Shown here: one piece after another, positions 18,303 to 24,421 of the stretch
How the letters are laid out: the number at the start of each line of letters is the position of its first letter
Position numbering within the stretch: position 1 is the first letter of the stretch
From: a virus
IMG/VR virus record: IMGVR_UViG_3300032242_001051
Span: 1 to 35,634 of that record
Direction: 5' to 3' (one strand)
DNA: 35,634 nt
Notes under the pieces: generated by a model
Databases searched by the model: none
Told to the model about the DNA's origin: nothing
Seen by the model: the letters and a program-made list of their open reading frames with translations, nothing else
Position numbers and translations under genes: made by a program

Positions 18303-19244
18303 TTATATCACTATGATTCCAAGATTGCGGTAATCGTCAAGAATCTGATCTACAATGACATTTCCTGTTCCGTTAAATGCTCCCTGATGCATCTCAAAAG
18401 AGATCTCTGCAAGGTCTACCTTATTTAAATATTTATTTCTCCACTCATAGTCACGAGATAAATAATCTCCTGCCAGAAGTATAGCAGCAAGTTTAATATC
18501 TTGTGGTACATAATTGTAGCCAATTTGTCCAGTAAAAAAATAGCGGGCGTTTGTACGAAATCTTCCATAATAAACAATTGTTGGATCAACCTGATTATCA
18601 TATCTTACATCTGCAAGACCAGTTAAAATTCTAATTGCCTTACCTGTTGGTGTAATTTCTACATCAAATCCAAAGTTATTATATGCTGGATTTTGAGTAT
18701 AGTCAATTACTGTTATCCCGTTTTCTTTAACGGTATCAATTGTGAGCATTCTTTCAACCAATTCTATGGCATCGCTGCCTGAGCCAAATTGCTCTTGAGA
18801 ACCGTATCTTTTTCCAAAGTTTTGATTTGTATAACTGTCGATTTGAGTTCTGGCAATTTTTTCAGCCATTAGTATTTCATCTGTTGATTTATAATTAGGA
18901 TCTGATGGTCTTGCTCCCAAATTGTAATATTGAATAATATCGCTAACTAAAGCATAAGGGGTTACAATTTCAATAAAATCTGACTGAGATGTAGTTTTAC
19001 CCCCAATGGAATAAGACCATACAATTTTAATTACTCTGTTTGTCTGGGTGACATCTGGAGTAAGAGTATAGCTATATATTCCAAGAGGGGGTAAATTGGT
19101 TGCAGAAGCATTAGTGATTAAAACAGTACCACTATCCGCATCTGTAATATTTACTAAAACATTGCCATCGGCGTTTGTAAGTGTGCCATTGTTATAAATA
19201 GCAAGTTCAATGTTATCTTGTGTACCATTATGAACCTGTTGCAA
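18303..19244 (-). CDS. Head-tail connector (adaptor) with N-terminal Ig-like domain (313 aa)
   Basis: Starts with TTG at 19244 behind a strong GGAGGAA site. Residues about 10-95 form a beta-sandwich (VLVNITDADSGTVLITNASA, then GIYSYTLTPD, IKIVWSYSIGGK), an Ig-like accessory domain. Residues about 98-313 are the adaptor: helix LVSDIIQYYNLG, a long helix IARTQIDSYTNQNFGKRYG, a beta region, then DIKLAAILLAGDYLSRDYEW and a helical C-terminus, as in HK97 gp6-like connectors that dock onto the portal. The next gene starts immediately after its stop. The fusion of an exposed Ig-like domain to a neck protein is unusual but known among phage Ig-like decorations. Confidence 0.7.
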   Translation of the reverse strand: MQQVHNGTQDNIELAIYNNGTLTNADGNVLVNITDADSGTVLITNASATNLPPLGIYSYTLTPDVTQTNRVIKIVWSYSIGGKTTSQSDFIEIVTPYALVSDIIQYYNLGARPSDPNYKSTDEILMAEKIARTQIDSYTNQNFGKRYGSQEQFGSGSDAIELVERMLTIDTVKENGITVIDYTQNPAYNNFGFDVEITPTGKAIRILTGLADVRYDNQVDPTIVYYGRFRTNARYFFTGQIGYNYVPQDIKLAAILLAGDYLSRDYEWRNKYLNKVDLAEISFEMHQGAFNGTGNVIVDQILDDYRNLGIIVI

Positions 19245-19263
19245 TTAAAGTTCCTCCAATTGA

Positions 19264-19656
19264 CTAGCGGTAGAATTCCTGGACTTCTCTAGGTGTCGCT
19301 AGTACAAAACCTTCGATGCTATCGAAAATTCTTTGTGCGTGATCCTCTGGCATTGGAACAAATGGATGTTCGTGACTGAAAACATAGTTTCCAATTTGAT
19401 AAGACATATTGCCTCTGGTCATTTTTACAAGAACAATTCCTTGTTCATTTACATCAAATGCCTGTGGTCTTGGATCTGGACCTGCCTCAACTTCTACCTG
19501 CTCTGAATTTGTAAACTTTGAATACATATCGTATGTTACTCCTTCATCTTCTAGCAAAAGAATAAGCTCTTGTTTTGTTGCTTTTGTAGGGATGTCAACA
19601 GCAAATGAATCCGCAATTTCTCGGAGTTCTTTTACTTTTAAAGTGTTAAATGACAT
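19264..19656 (-). CDS. SAP/HeH-like domain protein next to the capsid gene, possible capsid accessory protein (130 aa)
   Basis: True start is the ATG at 19656, which has an AAAGGA site and a TGGTATAAT promoter upstream; a longer frame upstream runs through the terminator and is spurious. Residues about 4-40 (LKVKELREIADSFAVDIPTK, then ELILLLEDEGV) look like a SAP/HeH/Rho-N helix-extension-helix. The C-terminal part (IVLVKMTRGNMSYQIGNYVF, EHPFVPMPEDHAQRIFDS, ATPREVQEFYR) resembles small proteins encoded just after the major capsid gene in Gram-positive siphophages. It may bind capsid or DNA; function unproven. Confidence 0.6.
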   Translation of the reverse strand: MSFNTLKVKELREIADSFAVDIPTKATKQELILLLEDEGVTYDMYSKFTNSEQVEVEAGPDPRPQAFDVNEQGIVLVKMTRGNMSYQIGNYVFSHEHPFVPMPEDHAQRIFDSIEGFVLATPREVQEFYR

Positions 19657-19680
19657 TCTATTCCTTTCTCTATATAATAC

Positions 19681-19689
19681 ATTATACCA
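19681..19689 (-). promoter_or_regulatory. Extended -10 promoter (TGGTATAAT) for the connector genes
   Basis: Exact TGn-TATAAT on the minus strand between the capsid terminator and the 19656 start (24 bases to the ATG). Same arrangement as after the major tail gene. Confidence 0.6.
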
Positions 19690-19708
19690 AATACTAAATA
19701 AAATGAAT

Positions 19709-19734
19709 AAAGGGAGCCAATATATGCTCCCTTT
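19709..19734 (-). terminator. Intrinsic terminator after the major capsid gene
   Basis: Nine-base-pair stem (AAAGGGAGC / GCTCCCTTT) with an 8-base loop, followed on the minus strand by a T-rich tract (ATTCATTTTATTTAG). It lies 20 bases past the capsid stop. Confidence 0.8.
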
Positions 19735-19753
19735 ACCCAATGTTCGATAGAGA

Positions 19754-20962
19754 TTAGTATGTACCCAATCCGTTTGTTCCTGGTTGGATGTTCGTAAGAG
19801 TGCCTCGGACAAAGAATGGATCTGTTGTCTGAGCACCATTAGAAGTTGAACCAAATGAACCAGCTGGGGTTGCTGTACCTGAAACACGGACATTCTTCAC
19901 GATAACGTGAGCGTCATAGTTTTCGATAGCAGTACCAACACGAATGAATAGTGTGTATTCAATTGTGTCTTTCTTTGGCTGGAACAGACGGTATACAACA
20001 ACATCACGCTTGATACCAACGATAAAGTTCTGTGGGAAAGTCAAGTGGACTTCACCATGCAGACCTGATGTACCGTTAGAACCTGTGCCGAGAGTTGTAT
20101 CGTATGCACGAGTCTCATCCATCAATGGTACGTTAATTACTGGGATACCAAACGCAAATGGCGTTGTAGTACCTGGACCACCATCATTAGCAGCAACTTC
20201 ACCACGAAGGATACCTGAAGAGATATCAAATGGCAAGAAGTTGTTTGTAGTGTTGGTTAGGTTGTATAGATAATCCTGTACCAAGTTTGAACCAGCGAAG
20301 AAACGCAGTTGATTACGGCGTTGCTTGTACTTACGAGGGAGCTGCTTGATAGCAAGGTTGAAAACACCTTTATCAAGACCATAGCCCTGTGCATCAACAA
20401 CGTGTGCGTTGTCAATTGCGAGCTGACGGAATCCCTTGAATGCTGACAATAGACCTGTACCTGAGCCAGTTCCGTTGATCAATACATCTTCTACGTCATT
20501 ACCAGCCTGTGTAGCCATAAGACGAGCAATGTGATCTTCTAGGTCTGGACCTTCGATGTTGTCTTCAAGAGACTCTGCTGAAAGCTCCCAATCAAGACGT
20601 AGCTTACGGGTTGTCAAAGAGACCTTTGAGAACACTGCACCCTGTGGGGTGAACTGTCCTGTCTGACCGCTATTGTAACCTGTGTAATCTGTTGGATAAT
20701 CTTCCTGTGCGACAGTCATAATTCTCTGACCTACTGCGACACGATCAATTTCAGTTGTGTTGGAGCGCATACGGATTGTACGAGCTGACTTAGCCAAAAT
20801 TGTTGCATCCCACATGTAGTCAAGGAATCTGTTTGCCTGATCTGGGTAAAGGAGACCAGCACCACCCTTAGTCTGTGGACCATCATCACCTGTGGTGGTT
20901 AGACCCGCATTTGTTCCAAGTAGTGTAGTATCAATTACCTTTTGCAAAAGTTCGTTACTCAT
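19754..20962 (-). CDS. Major capsid protein, HK97 fold (402 aa)
   Basis: Lies directly after the protease-scaffold gene and is of typical HK97-fold length. N-terminal arm residues 1-45 are Gly-rich (LLGTNAGLTTTGDDGPQ). The E-loop/spine region follows (RTIRMRSNTTEIDRVAVGQR, then VSLTTRKLRLDWELSAESLE), with a helix DLEDHIARLMATQAGNDVED then VLINGTGSG, a feature common in this family. The C-terminal part includes PQNFIVGIKRDVVVYRLFQP and the A-domain-like FIRVGTAIENYDAHVIVKNV. GC content is visibly higher than in neighbouring genes. It has the same leader as the major tail gene and is followed by a terminator, consistent with very high expression. Confidence 0.9.
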   Translation of the reverse strand: MSNELLQKVIDTTLLGTNAGLTTTGDDGPQTKGGAGLLYPDQANRFLDYMWDATILAKSARTIRMRSNTTEIDRVAVGQRIMTVAQEDYPTDYTGYNSGQTGQFTPQGAVFSKVSLTTRKLRLDWELSAESLEDNIEGPDLEDHIARLMATQAGNDVEDVLINGTGSGTGLLSAFKGFRQLAIDNAHVVDAQGYGLDKGVFNLAIKQLPRKYKQRRNQLRFFAGSNLVQDYLYNLTNTTNNFLPFDISSGILRGEVAANDGGPGTTTPFAFGIPVINVPLMDETRAYDTTLGTGSNGTSGLHGEVHLTFPQNFIVGIKRDVVVYRLFQPKKDTIEYTLFIRVGTAIENYDAHVIVKNVRVSGTATPAGSFGSTSNGAQTTDPFFVRGTLTNIQPGTNGLGTY

Positions 20963-20984
20963 ATTTTTATTTCACCTACCTTTC
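20963..20984 (-). promoter_or_regulatory. Ribosome-binding leader of the major capsid gene
   Basis: AAAGGTAGGTGAAATAAAAATATG-type arrangement ending at the ATG. It is nearly the same as the major tail leader: tandem AAGGT-AGGTG core plus A-rich spacer. Confidence 0.65.
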
Positions 20985-21000
20985 AAGTAGTTATTTTTTT

Positions 21001-21492
21001 TTATAGGTTTTCGGAGCTGAGGAAGCTTCCTTGCCAAAAATCATTTGATTTGTTGATGACTAGATCTGTATTATCTACCTCACCAGATTTTTTAATTGCG
21101 GTATCACTTTCTACCAATTCAACTCTATGAGCTGTGTCAGTAAGTGACTTTTTCAATTCATCAACAATTTCCTTAATTTCGTCTATCGACTTCTTAAGGT
21201 TTTCTTTTTCTGCCTCTACTGCTTCAAATCTTTTAACAAGATCTGATTTTTCAGCGTCTAGGGCTTTACGAATTTCCTGAGCTTCTGCTGATGTGTCAGC
21301 AATGCTCTTTTCAAGCTTTTCTCCAACAAAGTCTTTTAGGTCAGTAACCATCTTTGTAAAGTCTAAATCATCGACCTCTACTTCAGAAATTTCAGCAGCT
21401 TTTTCAACTACTGTATCGTCACCATCTTCAACAACTTCATTGATCTCTTCAGCTTGGTCTTCTGTTAGTTCTTCTAGGTTTTCGTTATCCAC
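21001..21492 (-). CDS. Nested scaffolding protein from an internal GTG start (163 aa)
   Basis: Inside the protease-scaffold gene, in the same frame, GTG at 21492-21490 (residue 305) is preceded by AAAGGAGGT with a 6-base spacer. This is the strongest Shine-Dalgarno sequence in the window. The product begins VDNENLEELTEDQAEEINEV and covers exactly the acidic coiled-coil domain without the protease. The layout matches lambda C/Nu3, where a scaffold is made from an internal start in the protease gene. It would supply excess scaffold over protease during prohead assembly. Inferred from the sequence; expression is not shown. Confidence 0.72.
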   Translation of the reverse strand: MDNENLEELTEDQAEEINEVVEDGDDTVVEKAAEISEVEVDDLDFTKMVTDLKDFVGEKLEKSIADTSAEAQEIRKALDAEKSDLVKRFEAVEAEKENLKKSIDEIKEIVDELKKSLTDTAHRVELVESDTAIKKSGEVDNTDLVINKSNDFWQGSFLSSENL

Positions 21493-22404
21493 GATATTAC
21501 CTCCTTTGCTGATTTTGTTGTCTTTCTTCTTTTTCTTTTTACCCTTTGTAGTACCAATACTATTTTGATCAGGGTATAAATTTATTGTATCTTCTGTGTC
21601 AATCACAGGATTAAGTGGGGCGGATGCTGATTCTACAGAACCATTTGGACCATGTGATGAAGTTGGAGCATCGTCTTTTTTAAAGTATCCATCAATTACT
21701 TTTTTAATAGCCGTAGGCTTTTCAGTATCAAACTTTTCAACCCATCCAACGGTCTCCATTTTGTCGCCACAAATGCTGCAATTCTTTGTTTCTCCCGAAG
21801 AAGATGTAGCAATCTGGTCTGTTCCGCACCAGAAGACGTTTTCTGTTTCAACTTCTGTTGCCATCCCCTTAAAAATTAATTTATCGCCATTCTTTTGAAT
21901 AGAAAAAATATTTGCTAATGGATTTGCGGGACTATCAACAAGACTTAATTCATTAAGATCATATTCCTTAATTACTCTTATCTGTTCTTCTGAATCTTCC
22001 TCGCCAGGCTCCATGCCAGCCTCTATAATATTACCACCGATTGAAAAACCAGTAAGGGTGCCATCTAATACTTTTTCCCAAGTATCTTGTGCACCCTTTG
22101 AAACATAAACATTTACAAAAACACCTTTGTAATTTTTTCCTGAATCAGCATCATAGTAGTCTTCTTCATTAAAAGACAATACTTTTCCAACAGCAATTGG
22201 TTGATGCATTTCACGAATATTTCCACGAAATCTTTCAAATGCTTTTTTACTAGCATCTGACAAAACAATGTCACCGTGTCTGTCTGGATTATCTAGTGTT
22301 GCAAAACCAGACACAGTGCGATTTTCTTTATCTATTTTAGCAATTGGAAATGCAAGACTCATCTTGTGATCTCCATTTGACCATGTAGCTTTTTGAATAT
22401 TCAT
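21001..22404 (-). CDS. Capsid maturation protease fused to scaffold (XkdF-like, 467 aa)
   Basis: Residues about 15-170 are an HK97/XkdF-type prohead protease: GFATLDNPDRHGDIV (candidate H43), MHQPIAVGKVLSF (H67), DGTLTGFSIGGNI (S121) and DLNELSLVDSPANPLA (E152) supply the expected His-Ser-acid set. Residues 190-215 hold three cysteines (C193, C209, C212, the last two as CSIC), a possible partial zinc site. A Lys-rich linker follows (about 285-300). Residues 305-467 are an acidic coiled-coil scaffold (AEAQEIRKALDAEKSDLVKR, then EKENLKKSIDEIKEIVDELK). The protease would digest the scaffold and capsid arms inside the prohead. The start has no Shine-Dalgarno sequence and lies nine bases after a -10-like element. 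Confidence 0.85.
   Translation of the reverse strand: MNIQKATWSNGDHKMSLAFPIAKIDKENRTVSGFATLDNPDRHGDIVLSDASKKAFERFRGNIREMHQPIAVGKVLSFNEEDYYDADSGKNYKGVFVNVYVSKGAQDTWEKVLDGTLTGFSIGGNIIEAGMEPGEEDSEEQIRVIKEYDLNELSLVDSPANPLANIFSIQKNGDKLIFKGMATEVETENVFWCGTDQIATSSSGETKNCSICGDKMETVGWVEKFDTEKPTAIKKVIDGYFKKDDAPTSSHGPNGSVESASAPLNPVIDTEDTINLYPDQNSIGTTKGKKKKKKDNKISKGGNIVDNENLEELTEDQAEEINEVVEDGDDTVVEKAAEISEVEVDDLDFTKMVTDLKDFVGEKLEKSIADTSAEAQEIRKALDAEKSDLVKRFEAVEAEKENLKKSIDEIKEIVDELKKSLTDTAHRVELVESDTAIKKSGEVDNTDLVINKSNDFWQGSFLSSENL
21499..21507 (-). promoter_or_regulatory. Internal ribosome-binding site AAAGGAGGT for the nested scaffold
   Basis: A near-perfect anti-16S match placed 6 bases before an in-frame GTG, at the boundary between the Lys-rich linker and the coiled coil. 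The encoded residues (SKGG) lie in a linker, so there is little protein constraint to explain it. Confidence 0.75.
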
Positions 22405-22413
22405 CTTGTTATT

Positions 22414-22434
22414 ATGATACCAAGTTTTATAATG
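22414..22434 (-). promoter_or_regulatory. Promoter for protease-scaffold gene, near-leaderless geometry
   Basis: TGGTATCAT (extended -10, hexamer 22414-22419) lies nine bases from the ATG. A weak TTGTAT lies 16 bases further upstream of the hexamer. No Shine-Dalgarno sequence lies between the element and the ATG, so the transcript would have a leader of only two or three bases. Confidence 0.45.
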
Positions 22435-22458
22435 AATACAAAATTATGGTATTTTTTT

Positions 22459-24033
22459 TTATTCTACTTTTCTACCTTCGCCTTGAGGATTTCTTGCATC
22501 CCCCTGTTTATCTGGAGCATTAATATTTCTTTTTTGATCTCTTTGTCTTGTTCCATTAGCATCAGTTTTAGCTTCTGATTGTTCTTTTGGACCAATAACC
22601 AGTGGCTCATCTCCCCCGCCTCTTGGGGCAAGACCCTTGCGAAGTCTAACTTCATTAGGAAGAATAACCTGATCTTTAAGATAAACATCATCAATTCTTG
22701 CTTGTGTTTCTTCATCGGTAAGAGTTAGTTCATTAAATCTAAGCCTGAAAGCATCTGTTATTTCAGCAACAATTCTTTCAAGTTTCTTTTCTACATAATC
22801 TTGTGCTGGTCTACAAACCTGTTCTTTAAAGGTTTTATCCGCATCTTTAGCATTTGCAAGAGAAACGCCTTGTGGCGTTCCAATCTTAGAAATAGGTACA
22901 CGATGAGCCATTAAAATACGGTCACGGGATTCAATTGCGTATTCCTTGAATGATGAATCTTGAATACCCGCTTCAATAGCTTGCATATCAAATTCAACTC
23001 TTGCATTTTCTCCGTCAGATGGAAGCGGAATATAAAGTGTTCTATGATTACGACCTCGCAAGCCTGTTTGGAAAAATTCAAGAAGTTTGCGTTCTGAATC
23101 AGCATTAAGACGGGCACCTTTAATTGTAATAACATATCTTGGAACTGCTTTATTTTCAAAATAATCTAAGTTATAACGCTGTGCAAACTCGTCACCAGCA
23201 ACTGCATTCTTTGCAGACATAATATCTGGAATGCCATAATAAGTATTTGTAGGAGAATATTTTTTAAAGTGAATAACTTCATTTGGTCTTGGATCTGTAC
23301 CAATTTGATCTTCGGTAGTAGTATCTCCATAATTTCTAAAGAATGTGTAGCGATTGTAAACAACTTGAACAAAACCGTCTCTATGTCGGCGAATACGCAT
23401 TGTAATTGCGGGAATATGACCAATGTATCCAATCTTACCACTTGAAGTTCTGCCAATTTCTAAATAACCATTTCCAGTAACTTCCCAATCTGTAACAACT
23501 TTTTTCATTGTTTCTAAAAAGTCGTCATCTGAATTCATATTATCTAAATATTGTTTTAAATCTTCTTTTCCACGAGCAATATTTCTACGAATTTTATCCA
23601 GTTTCTTTGGATCACTTAGGACATCTTCAACTCGTTCTGTTGTTTTTCTAGTTTCCTCAAAATCATAACCTAATCCAATAATATTAGATACTTTGGCGTT
23701 GACGGCGGAATGATGAAAAGGTGAAATATCGTATAATTGTGCTAGATACATAACATTGTATGGTGGTTGAACAATCATAAACAGGGAATAACCTGTTAGG
23801 TCAAGTGGGTCTAGTTTCTTTGATTTGGCATCATCAAGACCAGTAAATGACTTTTCTAGCCTATTTGCTCTACGCTTAAAATTAGAACTAAGACCATCAA
23901 GCTTTTGAAGCTCCCCCCAGTTGCTTAAAAATGGGTCATCAAAATCAGATTCTGTTTGCTTTCTGATTCCACGATCCATTACAACTTGGATACCATTTTC
24001 ATCATCGTCATCTACAGGTACTAGACTTGCCAT
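22459..24033 (-). CDS. Portal protein (524 aa)
   Basis: Typical portal length and position upstream of the protease and capsid genes. Visible family features: NVMYLAQLYDISPFHHSAVN near the N-terminus, a wing region (VTDWEVTGNGYLEIGRTSSG, then IPAITMRIRRHRDGFVQVVY), GIPDIMSAKNAVAGDEFAQR, then the clip/stem region RILMAHRVPISKIGTPQGVS and ANAKDADKTFKEQVCRPAQD. These fit the PBSX/phage_portal family. The C-terminus is a charged, probably disordered tail (RQRDQKRNINAPDKQGD). It would form the dodecameric DNA channel at one capsid vertex. The start overlaps the upstream stop by one base (TAATG), so it is coupled to the 113-residue gene. Confidence 0.9.
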   Translation of the reverse strand: MASLVPVDDDDENGIQVVMDRGIRKQTESDFDDPFLSNWGELQKLDGLSSNFKRRANRLEKSFTGLDDAKSKKLDPLDLTGYSLFMIVQPPYNVMYLAQLYDISPFHHSAVNAKVSNIIGLGYDFEETRKTTERVEDVLSDPKKLDKIRRNIARGKEDLKQYLDNMNSDDDFLETMKKVVTDWEVTGNGYLEIGRTSSGKIGYIGHIPAITMRIRRHRDGFVQVVYNRYTFFRNYGDTTTEDQIGTDPRPNEVIHFKKYSPTNTYYGIPDIMSAKNAVAGDEFAQRYNLDYFENKAVPRYVITIKGARLNADSERKLLEFFQTGLRGRNHRTLYIPLPSDGENARVEFDMQAIEAGIQDSSFKEYAIESRDRILMAHRVPISKIGTPQGVSLANAKDADKTFKEQVCRPAQDYVEKKLERIVAEITDAFRLRFNELTLTDEETQARIDDVYLKDQVILPNEVRLRKGLAPRGGGDEPLVIGPKEQSEAKTDANGTRQRDQKRNINAPDKQGDARNPQGEGRKVE

Positions 24034-24374
24034 TATTTATATAATCCCATCTTTCTTTTTTCTTCTAAATCTTCTTTAATTGCAGGTACATCTAGTTCAT
24101 CTGGTACAAGTCCCCATTCTAGTCTATCTTTTTGTTCTTGATATTCTTCATTAGTTACCTGCCTATGTCCAGAAAACCATATTGGCTGACCCTCTTCAAT
24201 TCCATAATGTTTTGCTGCTGATTTTAATCTATTAATTTTGCGAATATCGCCCTTCATAGCAGCAATATTAAGGTAATTTCCTTCATCATCCATTACTACT
24301 GAACCATTTGGCATTTGCCAAAGATATAATCCATAGTTGACTTCTTCAACTGGTGTTACTTTCATTTTTCCCAT
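24033..24374 (-). CDS. Small conserved-type protein encoded just before portal (113 aa)
   Basis: Soluble protein with a beta-rich start (GLYLWQMPNGSVVMDDEGNY), a helix (AAMKGDIRKINRLKSAAKHY), the segment GQPIWFSGHRQVTNEEYQEQ, and a charged C-terminal helix. Proteins of this pattern sit immediately upstream of portal in Gram-positive phages, but I cannot assign a function; it is not a recognisable terminase subunit. The first ATG (24374) has no Shine-Dalgarno sequence and lies six bases after a TGGTAAAAT element. A second ATG (residue 4, 24365) has only GGGA upstream, so a leaderless start at 24374 is plausible. Confidence 0.65.
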   Translation of the reverse strand: MGKMKVTPVEEVNYGLYLWQMPNGSVVMDDEGNYLNIAAMKGDIRKINRLKSAAKHYGIEEGQPIWFSGHRQVTNEEYQEQKDRLEWGLVPDELDVPAIKEDLEEKRKMGLYK

Positions 24375-24380
24375 GAAATG

Positions 24381-24389
24381 ATTTTACCA
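24381..24389 (-). promoter_or_regulatory. Extended -10 promoter variant (TGGTAAAAT), leaderless geometry
   Basis: TGn plus TAAAAT; six bases separate the hexamer from the ATG, which would put the start of transcription at or next to the start codon. Confidence 0.5.
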
Positions 24390-24421
24390 TTATTTATGAC
24401 GAAAACGAAATTTTTGAACAT

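Noticed and set aside
19264-19893. 209-residue extended version of the 130-residue gene after capsid
   Set aside because: The extra 79 residues run through the capsid 3' end, terminator and promoter. The ATG at 19656 has a proper ribosome-binding site.
21020-21031. AGGAAGCTTCCT palindrome at the end of the scaffold region
   Set aside because: Lies in coding sequence, has no loop or T-run, and is likely chance.
21760-22404. Zinc ribbon in the protease-scaffold protein
   Set aside because: Only three cysteines (C193, C209, C212) are visible, so a complete four-ligand site cannot be claimed.
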